NCBI GenBank assembly: GCA_032718475.1
Contig: JAUCBJ010002463.1
Location: forward strand, 1-57,145
Source: Nemertoderma westbladi
Lineage: Eukaryota; Xenacoelomorpha; Nemertodermatida; Nemertodermatidae
DNA length: 57,145 bases
Direction of reading: 5' to 3'
Below the pieces are notes generated by a model. The model ran no database searches. It was not told the origin of the DNA and saw only the letters and a program-made list of their open reading frames with translations. Below are positions 1 to 11,311 of the stretch, one piece after another (positions within the stretch are counted from its first letter, which is position 1; every line of letters begins with the position of its first letter). Both the position numbers and the translations under genes were made by a program.

Positions 1-78
1 TAATCCCTACATGTGTCAGTTGCGATCCTCCTTATATATGATCAAATTCAGTGACGGTCGGCAGATCAGTGCGCAGTA

Positions 79-117
79 GTGTGAACTAGTGTGAAGTCGT
101 GTGAAGTCGTGTGAAGG
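79..117. repeat. short tandem repeat, 10-bp unit
   Basis: About four imperfect copies of GTGTGAAGTC lie head to tail. The rest of positions 1-352 shows no convincing ORF or other structure. Confidence 0.6.
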
Positions 118-352
118 TTAATAAAGCATCTCCTAAAGAATGCGCCTTTTACGAAACTCAGTAGCCATCCAGTTGTGATTATTATAAGTCATAACTCTGT
201 TTTGATACTTAAAGCGCCACGTCCTAAAGGAACTGTTAATATTTCCCCGAAAGTAAATATATTGTCAGAGATTATATATTAACGATCAATCGAATAATAC
301 AGTAGGTCTACACTGCAATCACTATCAAAGCATCCGAATCCAGTCTCCCTTA

Positions 353-664
353 ACTGTGGGTGAATGGTCGCGCACAGGCTGGCTTCGGCTGATGTACCTT
401 CAGTACATCAAATAATTGATATACAAAAAGACACCTAAAATTGGCAGGTTAAACTGCTAAAGGTCTAAAAGCGCGAACATTAATATTAGTATGCTCGCGC
501 ATACTTGCGTACTACTCGCATACATACTATACTTAATGTTCGCGCTTTTAGACCTTTAGCAGTTTAACCTGCCAATTTTAGGTGTCTTTTTGTGTATCAA
601 TTATTTAATGTACTGAAGGTACATCAGCCGAAGCCAGCCTGTGCGCGACCATTCACCCACAGTA
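353..664. repeat. large near-perfect inverted repeat (foldback)
   Basis: The left arm (353-483) and right arm (533-664) are near-perfect reverse complements of about 131 bp, separated by a 49-bp spacer that is itself rich in TACTCGCA/GTATGCGCG-like words. The outer ends read ACTGTGGGTG and CACCCACAGT. The right arm runs straight into the LINE reading frame that starts near 663, so the palindrome may be an inverted duplication of the LINE's upstream part or a foldback MITE at its edge. No clear target duplication was found. Confidence 0.85.
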
Positions 665-1078
665 ACATTAGTATGCTTAGAAAGTCTGCTTACTGGGCGG
701 AAAAGCCAACCAACCACCAAGGTTAAGGCTGATTCACCAGCCGATCGCCTCAATGGTTGGAAAGCCCACTTTGAAAAGCTCCTCAATAATGACAGGGTAT
801 TGCCTGATAACTTTATAGAAGTAAAAGTGTCTGAGTCTGTACTCCCAGACATTCCCATTGGCGATATCTCCTTTGCAGAAGTGAAGGCTGCTGCAAAGAG
901 CATTAATACCAATCGTGCCAGTGGAGTAGATGGTGTTCCCCCTGAGGTCTTTAAAATACCTGAGTGTTTAAAGCTCATCTATCCCATCATAGTAGACATG
1001 TACCGAACAACAAGAGTCCCACAAGAAATGAAAACAAATAAGTTGGTGCCAGTTCCCAAGAAGGGCAATCTAACCTAG
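663..1078 (+). pseudogene. non-LTR retrotransposon (LINE) reverse transcriptase fragment
   Basis: An open frame (first Met at 641) encodes the segment just before and at the start of a LINE reverse transcriptase. It has a W-x2-HF-x2-LLN motif, then a helix ending in NRASGVDGVPPEVFK, which corresponds to the NKAPGPDGIPAE block of RTE/Jockey-type RTs, then the VP-x-EMKTNKLVPVPKKG block. In the family this is RT motifs 0-2; the endonuclease and the rest of RT are absent, so this is a truncated copy. It ends at a stop directly before a TAACTG-rich repeat. LINE C-terminal pieces near 41.3 and 43.1 kb may belong to the same or a related family. The RT assignment is secure, the clade is not. Confidence 0.8.
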
Positions 1079-1080
1079 TG

Positions 1081-1225
1081 TTGAGAACTGTAACTGTAAT
1101 TATACTGTAACTGCAACTGTAACTGAATGGTTTTGATGATTCTTTTGATACTGTAACTATAACTGTAACTGTAATTGCGAATTTTGAATACTGTAACTGA
1201 AATGACTAAAAATCGATTCAGTTCT
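1081..1225. repeat. degenerate (TAACTG)n simple repeat
   Basis: Many spaced copies of CTGTAACTGTAAC-like words follow the LINE fragment directly. Such arrays are common at the 3' ends of some LINEs, so this may be the decayed tail of that insertion. Confidence 0.6.
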
Positions 1226-2553
1226 CAACCACACAATTAACATGAATGGGCATTTGAAACAGAGTCGATATGAGTATCATTTTTAAAACATTGTATTTTT
1301 ATTTATTTCTACTGTAGCAGGCAATACCCGAGGCATGTTACCCGGTATTTCCCACTACCGGCATAGGCCTACTGGCGTACTGGTACCGGTATAGGCCTAC
1401 TGACGTACCGGTACCCAGTACCGGTACCGAACGTGAATTAAACTTTTCGAAAAGTGGCCTATAACGACCGCTGGTTAAAGTTATACACACATGCCAAGTT
1501 CCAGCGCAATCCCTCTGCCCGTTTTGGAGGAGTTCGAACACACAGAGAGAGAGAGAATTTGATTTTTATAGGTATAGATTATAGTTTTGGACCTTGATAG
1601 TAATGGGCCACCATATTAGTCAAGTGTCCCAAAGACCCATTTCCCACTTAACTCAACTGTGTATTATTTGGCGAGTCAAGCATCGAGTAATGAACGAAGA
1701 TCTAGCATATACTGTAGTTATAATTAGTCATGTTTATCTATCTCAACTGTTAGACTATTATCAGCCTTATCAGCACTCTTTGCTTCCTAAATATCGCATA
1801 TCAAATGTAAATGTTTTAGATAACAAAAATATAGTTAATGGTAATATTAGAGGGATATATAACGGATATATATTTTACATTATGAATTATTAATGTTACT
1901 GGTACTATTAATATCACAGGGGATATCACACTAGAGGCACACTGGAAATTAAATTTTTATCAAGTTTACCGTTACAAATTGCAAAATTACAATTAAACTT
2001 AAAAAGTGAAAGGAACATCTTAACGAGGTGGGTCTAACCAAAACTACAAATATGTGCTTACTACAACAAATTTTAAATTAAGGGAAATGGGCAGGTTTCA
2101 GAAGCATGGCCTTTATAACCAAAACAATAAATGATAACTGTACAAGCACTGAAACAAAATGTACAGTAAAATGTGGGTGCCTTTAGTTGATCTTGTAACC
2201 GCCACTTTCATTACATTCAGTACTATCAGAATATTAGTTACAAATTATTACCATAGATGGGGTCCATCTTTCCTACAACAACTAACCTATACCGCTCAGG
2301 CAGTCAGGCTCTATAAAGAGGTGTAGTGTAGGGGGCAAGGAAATCAGAGGGGTAACACATACTTCTGCACTATACTGGCTAACGGTATTTTTTACATTCT
2401 TTATTGCTAGTACCGGTAGCCTGATAGCAGGAGGGAGGTTGCAGGAGTGCAGTAGGCCTACTGGGTACCTGTGAGTAATACGTGATACCGGTACCTGTGA
2501 TTAATTACGAACTGAACCATATTATATCTAACACGTAACGGAAAGAATCGAAA
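1226..2553. other. non-coding stretch with no recognised gene
   Basis: AT-rich sequence without a convincing ORF. It contains a patch at about 1350-1430 with two copies of ATAGGCCTACTG and several palindromic GGTACCGGTACC-like words, and a short GA run at about 1543-1553. Nothing else is recognised. Confidence 0.5.
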
Positions 2554-2722
2554 CTCAGTGAGGAAAGTCGGGCTATGTATCTAAAGCTGAGTTTAACAGA
2601 TGCAGCACATGATGTGGTATGTCAATTGGAAGACGCAAATAAACAGGATTATAATCTGATCAAGCGACGACTGATCGAGGCTTTTGCGGATACACCATAT
2701 GCAGCCTATGAAATATGGATAC
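2554..2722 (+). pseudogene. Ty3-like gag (capsid) fragment, 5' part
   Basis: The open frame includes YLKLSLTDAAHDVV and KRRLIEAFADTPYAAYE. This is the pattern of Ty3/gypsy and Mag-like Gag capsid domains (the '[KR]-x2-L-x2-AFG-x-[DP]-x3-AYEQF' block). The frame is cut at 2722 by the 5' LTR of element D. The expected continuation ('ETVDxYLADLRRL') is found at 23348, directly beyond D's 3' LTR, so D inserted into this older relic. The two halves are not in the same frame, which indicates earlier decay. Confidence 0.65.
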
Positions 2723-2848
2723 TATAGAATTATATTCCCTAAATGCCGTGGATTTTCAAAATTTTATTTTATTCGGATTAACTTTGTAAAGATTGCTTTG
2801 AGTTCTCATTCGTATTGGTTCTATCATTTGTACATCTATCGGTCAAGT

Positions 2849-2925
2849 GGTTCAGTAGCTCAGTCGGTAGAGCGTTGGAAATTATATGTATAGTAGATAT
2901 TGAGTTCGAATCCTAGTGAGTGCGA
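2849..2925 (+). other. tRNA-like sequence (A box and B box) inside the LTR
   Basis: TAGCTCAGTCGG (2856-2867) matches the internal polymerase III A box and AGTTCGAATCC (2903-2913) the B box, at tRNA-like spacing. The acceptor strands do not pair and the T-stem has a mismatch, so this is a tRNA pseudogene or SINE-head-like module and not a functional tRNA. The 3' LTR copy is split in its A box by an insertion. Confidence 0.6.
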
Positions 2926-3131
2926 ATTATTTTTTGTACAGAATTTCAACTCATTTAAATTAACCGCTACAAATTAATTGCATTTGTCTGTACCAATGAG
3001 ACTGTAGTTATTTGATTGTAACCAATGTCGTGCAAGTTATATATTAGCTGGACCAATAGCTATCTTTAAAACCTTGTTAGAATCTATAGAACAATCGAGA
3101 ATTTTCTCGATTGATTGCGGCACAAATTTAG

Positions 3132-3140
3132 TATATAAAG
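3132..3140 (+). promoter_or_regulatory. TATA box of the element D LTR
   Basis: TATATAAAG is followed about 25-30 bp downstream by TTCATTAGTACAC, an initiator-like context. The same site lies near 21841 in the 3' LTR. A second TATA-like word (CATATAAAT, about 4383) precedes CCGTCAGTGAGTCAG and could be an alternative start. Confidence 0.5.
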
Positions 3141-3284
3141 GTGCGATTTCGTTCATTAGTACACTTACACAAACTTCTTATACAATCTATATCTTATATC
3201 TCAATCTTTCTCAGATTATCTTATCAATATTCTGTCGTGCTTAGTTTAATTCAGATTACATTGTATTATAATTATATCTTCTGT

Positions 3285-3290
3285 AATAAA
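3285..3290 (+). terminator. polyadenylation signal in the LTR
   Basis: AATAAA lies 145 bp downstream of the TATA box, as expected for the R region of an LTR. Confidence 0.4.
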
Positions 3291-5255
3291 GTCAGAATAT
3301 TCTCTCAGCTTTTCTATCTGTTTTATCATGGATTCACTACGGTGAACAAACTTAGGGACAGGATGGCCGGCTAGAGATCGGGCCGCAGCAATGAACGGGA
3401 ACATCACGGGAATGTAGACGAGAGACAACCCGCAATACCATCTAGAGTTATTCGCCCATCGCCTGAAAGGTTAGACAGCGTTCGATCCTTGCTACCTAAG
3501 TGTAAGACAAAAAGATCAAAGGGTAGACGTAGTGACACGCTGTAAGCCTAAAATTACATCATAGGGACTGTACTGTCTTGATTCAGGAAAAACCGCAGTA
3601 GACCTTCATATTCCTACGGGGGGAGGGAGAGAGAGCAGAGATACTAGTACGCAGATAGGACGTAGGCACACCGGTACAAGGCATACACATTGGTTAGGGT
3701 GCAGCAAACTGTACGCTTAACTCTTGCTAAGTACAGGTGCGTCTGTGACTATTTGCCGTGCAACAGTGTCCATTTGCATTAGAACTTGTAGGCTAGGGGG
3801 GTTGCTGTGTTTTCACCTGAATTGGGATTGTACCGTTCAGGCGGTAGGGCAGTTTACGTACTAGGCGCAAATAAATTGAGGCTATCAGAGATATACTAAC
3901 ATCTACCGTGTCCCCGCCAACGCCCTAATAGGAAGTTACCCGGACTACCTGGGTGACTAAAATTCTAGATAGGAGCCAGGATAGCTATTAGTACCCGTAC
4001 GCCTACAGTAGTAAACTAACACATCTCTTCTTAGTATCAGGGACCTGGTACCTAAAATTGCCGAATTCTGGGCGTAGTATTAACCTTATGCCTGAATTTG
4101 AGTCCTGGAAATACGCAAGAGGGGAAGGAACCTTATCATTCGTGAGTATTGGACCTACAAGTTACAAAATTAGAATATTCGTAAAATGCACACCGTACCC
4201 AGTAATTATATATGTGAAGGAGCAAAACTGCTTTGACCGTTCAGAATTAACACACGCGCATTAGAAATTATTTACACCTCAAAATATATAAAATTAACTT
4301 TCGTCCTTACTGCACTTTGCTCGCTAGTTAGACATCTCCAAATCTCTGCCTCTGTACCTAGCTAGCGTCCCTTTGCCCAACCATATAAATCACACCGCGG
4401 CAAAGTATACGAGCCTCTTAGTCCGTCAGTGAGTCAGCCTGATTTTAGGATTCGCTGCGCGGGATTTTGTTTTATCAAAGTTTGTCTGCTCGTAGACTGT
4501 TTTCTGCCTCACCGGTTATAAGAGATCGATACTGCAATATATTCGCTTACTTAGAGTTTACTGTTTTGGTGAGAAGGTCGGATTTATGATTTGATTCACA
4601 AACTTTACAGTAGGATATTGCAGGTATTGTTGCTGTCTCTTCAATTAGTAGGAATATGTTTTACTGAACTACGGTTCGGTAGGACTAAAGTTATTTGAAA
4701 ATTTTGTATTTTGAGGTAAAAATTTATATTTGATTAGCTAAGTGCTAATTTTTTTTTTTTGAAATAAAATTTGATTTGAACCGCGTGTAAAATATTTTTG
4801 GAATTGAATACCGGTGTTTAAAAGGGTTTAAATACCATATTGTACCGGTACAAAATTTTTCGTAAAGTAAAACCTAACTCTTTTGTTTTTTCAGGATTCA
4901 GAACTCATTTCTAGACTGTAACGGGAGCAAGACCGTGTTTAGCAAGTTTGGGAGATAGATAACTCAACAACTTTGGTTGGGAAAATCGCGTTTCGTCCGC
5001 AACGCTAAAAACGGAAAGGTTCATGTCCGGTTTGTATCTGGGAATCTGTTTTTCTGGAGAATTATTGGAGTGGGTGAGTTCGAAAAGTTGCATAAATAAG
5101 TTAGGCATTACCGTATTAGTTAAAATTATTGTGGGTTCCACTGTCTCAAGTATTTATGCATTCCGTATGATTTCTTTGTTCATTGCTGAATTAGTTCGTA
5201 TTATTGTATTTAATTTACCTTTTGATAACGCATATCGTTATCCGATTTATTTGTT

Positions 5256-5381
5256 ATAAAATTGGCCGCTAGGCTAATTTTATTATATACTTATTCCGTG
5301 ACATTTATTTGCTGTAAAATTGGCCGTTTAGGCTAATTTTATCCATCTGCTATAAAATCGGCCGGTAGGCTAATTTTATAA
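5256..5381 (+). repeat. three copies of a stem-loop motif in the leader of element D
   Basis: Three near-identical palindromic units of the form TAAAATTGGCCG-x2-TAGGCTAATTTTA lie at about 5256-5284, 5315-5341 and 5352-5381, between the 5' LTR and the gag start. Each can fold into a hairpin with AAAATT/AATTTT arms. The position is typical for retroelement packaging or dimerisation signals; the function is inferred. The rest of 4648-5463 is leader with no convincing gene; a 78-codon ORF at 5023-5259 is not supported by any family match. Confidence 0.6.
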
Positions 5382-5463
5382 GACTGTAATTAGTACCGTT
5401 TAGATACTAATACGGTAAACTCGATACTTTGACACTCACTTTACTTGACTTACAACTACCGAA

Positions 5464-8040
5464 ATGAGTGACAAACAAGACTATACAAAGAATACACAAA
5501 CCGACTATGACTCATGCGACGGAGATAAGTCAGCAGCGGAAGAACAACAGGGGAAGACTCGCGAGCCTACCGAACCTACACCGTGTGCGTCACCAGTACA
5601 TCCAACGGGAGTACCGGATGCCGTAGTACGAGGCGACGGCAGGACCGAGGACTTTCTAACTGTTCCGCAACCTAGATATAGGGAATCGGACATGGTAAGT
5701 TCAGTAGGAAGTCAGGAAAGCGTTGTTAGGAGCGTCGGTGGTTACATGGCGCATATTACCAGGAGTATTGGAGAAGGTCATCGCATATTAGACGAGTTGA
5801 CCGCTCCGATGTCTCGATTCGAGTTCTACACCCTCCAGGTTAGAGTACAAAGTAGAGTACACAAGTCCGTAGATAACCTAATTGGTCTACAAGATCTAGC
5901 TAGACAGAGACAGGACATGGATACTCAACTTAGAATCCTCGAGAAACTAATGATCGCTAGAGAGAAACTGATTCAGTTTAAGTCGACGATTAGACAGATA
6001 CAACAGGAACAAGCGGACCAGTTGTTAGGTGAGTCAGTTTCGGACGAATTATTACAGCCCGAGGAAGAACAGGAATTGTACCGATTGGATGGACAATTGA
6101 AACATCTGACGGACCACTTACGTATGTGCGGCGAAGACGTCAGCGATTCGGAAACCGTGCCGGAATATACGAGAGAAACTTCACCCGTACGAATCAAATC
6201 GGCACCGGGAATACTGGACCAATCGTTAGTGAGTATTCGCAGCGAAATTGGCGAGATAAGTATAGTGACGTCAGAAATTTCCAGACAGCAACAACAGCAC
6301 GACAGACAACAACGAGAAGCGGAGGAACAAGCACAACTGTTGACGGCACAAGCAGCGATGCAAGAAGAGAAACTACGCGTTGCGAATGTTGCAAGAATCT
6401 CTCATCTGCAAGAACAAGCCGAGTTGGAAGCAGCTGAGATGGAAAGGTTGGAGCTAGAAATAGCACAGCGAACAGCGACAGCTGAGTTAGCGCAACAAGC
6501 GGCAGCAGCTGAGTTAGAACGACAAGCAGCAGCAGCGGAGTCGGAGCGACGAGCAGCAGCAGCGGAACTAGAGCGACGAGCAGCGGAGTTGGAAGAACAC
6601 AAGCGAGTTTCGGAAGCAAGAGCTGAAATGAAAAAACGGCAAATAAAGGCTCAATCAGCGATAAGACAAGCGGAGCTCGAGGCGCAACAACAACAGACGG
6701 AACAACGCGAGAAGGAAGTTAAACTTCATTTCGAACTCGGAAAGAAGGCGAGAGAATTAGCCAACGCGAAGGAAGATCTGGATCTACAAGCCCGCGATTG
6801 ATCGATGAGATCTCGAGATGGACACGATCTAGACCAGTTAGAGGTAAGGCACCGCCAAATCCAGGAACGAATGAAGGAAGGTTCGGTAGGGGCACCTGGA
6901 CGAGAAAGACAATTAGTTAAGGACTTATGTCAAAGATTCCCTCAGGTAACTCCTATGTTTGCACCGGTTACGACAAAGGAACCTGTTTCGATTGCTGGTA
7001 GTAGTGATATCTCTCCTATCCATGGTGTGACGGAACACAGGTTTGTTATTCCGGACAAGTTTACACCGCCAAGAGCAACGTCGTCGCCTATTCCGAAAGT
7101 CAAGGTAAGTAACCCGCCGATTACAGATCGTAGTAGTTTGTTGACTGGACCTGCACTACTGACGACTAAACAGGTGAGTCCACCGTCGACACCTAAACCT
7201 GTTACGCACTACGCTTACCCAATGACGTTTAGGCCAACAAGGCCAGTTGTTTCAAATGCTGTTATTCGCCCACCGGTTCAGTTTACATCGCAATCTACGA
7301 CTTCGAGGAAGACTTGTGAGCCTACCGAACAACGGAGACCAGTGGATACGCGACCGTTCAATCAGTTTGCATCGCAATCTACGACTTCGAGGAAGACTTG
7401 TGAGCCTACCGAACAACGGAGAACAGTGACGCGACCGTTCAACCAATTTACATCGCAATCTACGACTTCGAGGAAGACTTGTGAGCCTACCGAACAACGG
7501 AGACCAGTGGACGATGTTCCAAAGCGAAACGTTAGAATTCGAACGACGCAACGGACGCGAGCACGTCGACCACCATATCCAGATGATAGTAGTACTTCGA
7601 GCGAATCGGATTACCCGAAACGCGAGGTATTTAGAACAGGGGCGGCCGATGAATACAAACGCGAGCGTTCAGACAACTCCTTTGCAGACAATCCTCCACA
7701 GAATACACCAACACAGAAGGCGTTACAACCAACGGACGCAATTAGTACACAACAGTTCGCCGACATTCTGCGACCAGTTGTCAATAAGTTGGCTCAGATC
7801 GAGGAACGTCTGGAGGAAGGTTACACCGACAGTTCGAGAAATTCCGAATTCGAACACAATAGACACCCGAAGGAACCACAAACCTTCAAACCCCACATCG
7901 TATCAGGGAAAAGCGCCAAGAAGGGATATCAACAAGGTTACCAACCAAGGACGCGAAACTCTGAACGTTGCCGAGGAGATAGCGAAATTCGCAGCCAGAC
8001 AGGGATTGCCGGTACAACAACCACCGAAGTTTTCCGGTAG
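5464..8040 (+). pseudogene. element D Gag, N-terminal coiled-coil and disordered region (in-frame TGA at 6799-6801)
   Basis: The ATG at 5464 (MSDKQDYTKN) opens a frame that runs to 8040 with one in-frame TGA at 6799-6801. Before the TGA lies a long charged coiled coil (codons about 120-445) with Ala/Glu heptad repeats such as AAAELERQAAAAESERRA. After it is a Pro/Thr/Ser-rich region with three copies of an approximately 28-residue repeat (TTSRKTCEPTEQRR). This resembles the variable Gag N-terminus of BEL/Pao elements. Near 7920-7950 the plausible coding frame passes from frame 1 to frame 2, where the capsid domain continues. The stop may be a mutation or a readthrough site; sequence alone does not decide. 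Confidence 0.75.
7279..7510 (+). repeat. three tandem copies of an 81-84-bp unit within gag
   Basis: Units around 7279, 7363 and 7447 share CATCGCAATCTACGACTTCG followed by GGAAGACTTGTGAGCCTACC, at spacings of 84 and 81 bp. The repeat keeps the reading frame and gives the repeated TTSRKTCEPTEQRR peptide. Confidence 0.85.
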
Positions 8041-8755
8041 CTCAAAACACTGGCATACTTTCGTAGACTATATCGAATCCCAGATCGCCGTGTGCGCCTT
8101 TACATCACGGGAGAAGTTTAATTACCTGCTTCAAACGTTGTCAGGAGAACCTAAACGTTTGGCGGAGACTTTCGTCGGTGTACCGGACGCTTTCGAACTA
8201 GCGTACGATCGTTTAACTTCGATATACGGAGGTACAGTTAGTATGGCCAGGTCAGTAATAGAGGAACTCTGTAAGGGAGGGGCTATCACTAAACCCGTCG
8301 ACTTATTAAAACTAGCTGACGAGATCAAGAATGCTATCACTACCTTAAGATCCATTGGACAACTTGATTACGGGAATACCCCTACAGTCCTATTAAAGAT
8401 CATAGGACGACTCCACCATCGACTTCGTCGGGAGTGGAGGAAGGTCGAATACCAGCGAGAAGAGCGGGGAGGATTCTTAAAATTAGAAGATGTGTACCTT
8501 TTAATATCCAGGGAGGCAGTAGTAGAAACTAGATCTAACTACACCGACCAGCACATCGTGGCAGAAGGAATCACATTGCCATCCTCCAACCGACAAAAAC
8601 CCCAGACAACATCCACTAAGACGGCCACTTACGCCACACCGACGGAATCACGACAATTCTCGGACGGTAGTAGGGTATCTGCGCCCATTGGGACCAAACA
8701 AACAGACAACAACTCGGTACCGACTTCAGCGGCTGCCAATACTGCGAGCATTTAG
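7940..8755 (+). pseudogene. element D Gag capsid domain (DUF1759-like)
   Basis: Frame 2 (open from 7481, but convincing only from about 7940) contains PKFSGSSKHWHTFVDYIES, then FNYLLQTLSGEPKRLAE and ELAYDRLTSIYGG. This is the DUF1759 capsid signature of BEL/Pao Gag ('L.kF.G....W..F...F....h.....dk..YL...L.G.A......', then 'Aw..L...YG'). It supplies the structural shell of the particle. The ORF stops at 8755, while the nucleocapsid zinc fingers continue in frame 1 from about 8730, so there is a second frame change near 8720. Confidence 0.8.
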
Positions 8756-10095
8756 GCAAGCGGTATATCGGTCACAAGTTGAGGGGTTGTCGACAATTTA
8801 GCGAGTTGAACTCAGAAGAACGACGGCTGCAAATACGGCCATTGGACTCTTGTTGGCGGTGTACGCGACACGGACACGTCCGTAAAGATTGCCCAAATAC
8901 CGACACTTGTCCATCCTGTGGACGCAACCATGACGGTCTGCTCCACACAGACAGCCACACGCCGACGAAACGCTTCGCCAGGGAACACCCGGAAGCAGCA
9001 GCGAGATGTGATGCGGCCTACCGAAAACGAGAATCGAAAACAACTCCAACCTTCGTGACCCATATTGAGGATTGCTTCTCAGAACAATCCGGATCGTCGG
9101 ACGAAGAGTTAGAAGACGACGACGAATATTCCAATGGAGACGAACAACCGTCGATCGCGCTTCTGACTACTGACCAACTGAAGGGATTCAGTGTAATTCC
9201 GATTAAGGTTACTGGCACAAAGGGGAGTAAAAGAATCTACGCTATTCTAGATTCAGCCTCATCTCATAGCTACGTGGATGAAAAGATAGCTGACGTAGTG
9301 ACGGATCTTAAACAAGGTAAGCGCGTCAGTTATACCGTAAGTAGTATGCACGGACAGCGTGCAATACCAGTGACACGAGTTAAGTTGGACTTAGACTCTC
9401 TTCTTCCAAAATCGCAGCACAGCGTGAGGGAGAGGTCTTTGTTGCCCTTTAAAGATCTAACCTTTGCGGCTACGAAGGACTTTAGTAACCTACTAGGTCC
9501 AGTGCCGGAACAATCTCTAGAGGACCGTAAGTATTTCAGACACCTTGGTGTACCTGAATGTCCTGTCAATTATAGATCGGTAGCAATGCTGATCGGGACA
9601 GACCAATTCAACCTACATCAGGTGTGGGAAACCAGACCATCGGCAGTTGTAGCGGGAAACGCATACGCCTGCAGAACGCCGATAGGGTGGTATACTCGAG
9701 CGCCTGTGCGCACACTAGACGTAAGTGACGAGGAAGACGATGTACAGAGTACATGTAGTTTATTAACTACAAATTCAATTCATTCCTTTTCACACGACGT
9801 GAACCATACTACACTACAGTCGACAAAACATGACAGACGTGTAACTAGTATGATAAGTCACAAGGAGCAGCTAACCCACCAGCGGAGTTTAGAACTTGGG
9901 GAGAAGACGAGTCAGCTAGAGATTCCATCGACGACAGATGATAGGCTTGCGAGTCTACCTACCCCAACAACTTCAACAATGCCCGTCGAGATCGACGATG
10001 ACGCGTTGAGAAATCATCAGTTGGAACAAGCTGTACTAGACAAAGAATTAACGGAGAAGACTATCAGGTGGTTAGAACAAGATACAGCTGAACCT
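8730..10095 (+). CDS. element D nucleocapsid zinc knuckles and aspartic protease (DUF1758-like)
   Basis: Frame 1 carries a Cys/His cluster beginning CQYCEHLGKR, a canonical CCHC knuckle CWRCTRHGHVRKDC and CPSCGRNHDGLLH, then an acidic linker and the retropepsin-like core IYAILDSASSHSYVD. The catalytic triad reads DSA where DSG/DTG is commoner. The knuckles bind RNA; the protease would cut the Gag-Pol precursor. The frame reads to a stop at 10102-10104, but the last few codons belong to the foreign insert that starts at 10096; the element's own frame resumes at 11312. Confidence 0.78.
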
Positions 10096-11311
10096 GGTAC
10101 CTAAAGAGGTGAGGTCTCTATAGGGGTGCCAGGAACAGGCGGCGGCGGACTCGTGAGGGTCTGGGGACACGTTAAATTGCTGTATAAGTGCAAGGGAGAT
10201 ACTGAAGGCCCTCGTGTCTAATGAACCATGAATCGACATGGTGCCGTGGTACCGTCTAGTCGGCCTGTTGCCGTACTGCCAGTCCTGTACACAGTAGGGG
10301 TGGTGGCATGGCGTGATTTGTGGCTCATGTGGCGTGAACTATGTTTTGTATGTGGGCGATCAGTGGCAGTTTGCTTGGGGCTTGGATGGTTCCATTGACC
10401 GTCAGCTGTTCCGTTTTTTTGATACTATATGTTATTGTCTCCATGTTCAGCTGATTGGTCTTTGGTGGCATTGGAATAAACCGTCGGGTCTTGAGCTTTC
10501 TGTTGCTGTGGGTACGTGAGTACACGTGATTGTATGTGTGGCCACTGCGAGTGGGTATGGGAACCCTTGCCAGTTGGACAAGACGCCGCTGGTATTAGTA
10601 GGACCATACTTTACTGCACCCCAGCATACTTTGTGCACACAAAGTTATTTTACCCTGTCGGTAAAATAAGGTACTCTCGACTCTTTTGTCGTGATTCAGT
10701 CGATACAATTTTGTCCCCTCTGATTTTGTCTTTCCCGATTTTGACCCCGATTTTGTCTTACCCGAATATGTCCTCTGTGTGTGCATGGTATGTGTCAGAT
10801 TTTGTGATTACCGTAGTGTACTTGATTTCGTGAACATCTGTTGAGTACACGTGTACAGGACGGGTAAGTGGTTACTTGTTCCTAGCTTTCGAGCTAGTCA
10901 GTATTGTTGAGGAACGGTGTCCCCTCAATACTGCCGGCGAGGCAGGTGAAAACGTGTCAATATTCCATGTTGGGTAGCGCAAGCCCGCTTGGGACAAGAC
11001 CGTCGGTTAGGCCCAAGGGCGACCTTGGTGCTCGATCGCTATCGACTGGTCCACCTGCCGGTTGACTCTTTGTTATACTTTGAGTTGGCTCAATGTACAG
11101 TCAGGCCACAGTAAGTTGACAGTAGCCGCCCATCTGGCTACACGTTCGACGAGCTGTGCCGGTGTGATCGGGGGACCGAAAACAGAACCCGGGAAGCATC
11201 GGGCCACCCTGCGGCCTGGTTTGGTTTGTCACCGGCCCCCAGGGTGGTGGAAAGGTGTCCGCCTCGTGGGTGCGCCTCGGGGAGGAGCCCAGAAGGACAC
11301 AAGTGAGCTAC
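10096..11311. mobile_element. 1.2-kb unidentified insertion in element D pol, with 6-bp target duplication
   Basis: GAACCT is present at both edges (10090-10095 and 11312-11317). Both copies are read as the codons GAA CCT in their respective frames, so the insert separates two parts of one reading frame. The insert (1216 bp) has no convincing ORF, no obvious terminal inverted repeats and no poly(A) tail. It is more GC-rich than the surrounding DNA and holds a GATTTTGTC/GATTTTGACC cluster at about 10720-10760. It could be a non-autonomous element of unknown type; a retained intron is less likely because the edges are not GT-AG. Confidence 0.65.

Larger units (their letters stand above)
2723..4647 (+). 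repeat. 5' LTR of element D
   Basis: This 1.92-kb segment recurs at 18693-23347 (interrupted there). It starts TATAGAATT and ends CAATTA, not the canonical TG...CA. It contains a tRNA-like A/B-box pair near its start, a strong TATA box at 3132 and an AATAAA at 3285. That spacing fits a U3-R layout with transcription starting near 3160. Confidence 0.88.

Noticed and set aside
2849-2925. A functional tRNA gene
   Set aside because: A and B boxes are present, but the acceptor stem does not pair and the T-stem is mismatched.
5023-5259. Small hydrophobic 78-codon ORF in the leader of element D as a separate gene
   Set aside because: No recognisable motif, not conserved in any other element here, and lies in a region of structured leader repeats.
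6194-6619. Minus-strand ORFs opposite the D Gag coiled coil (Leu/Val/Ala- and Ser/Ala-rich)
   Set aside because: Composition arises from the complementary strand of GCA/GAG-rich codons; no family match.
7279-7510. CRISPR-like array in D gag
   Set aside because: Three units of 81-84 bp are contiguous, keep the protein frame and lack unique spacers; the genome is eukaryotic.
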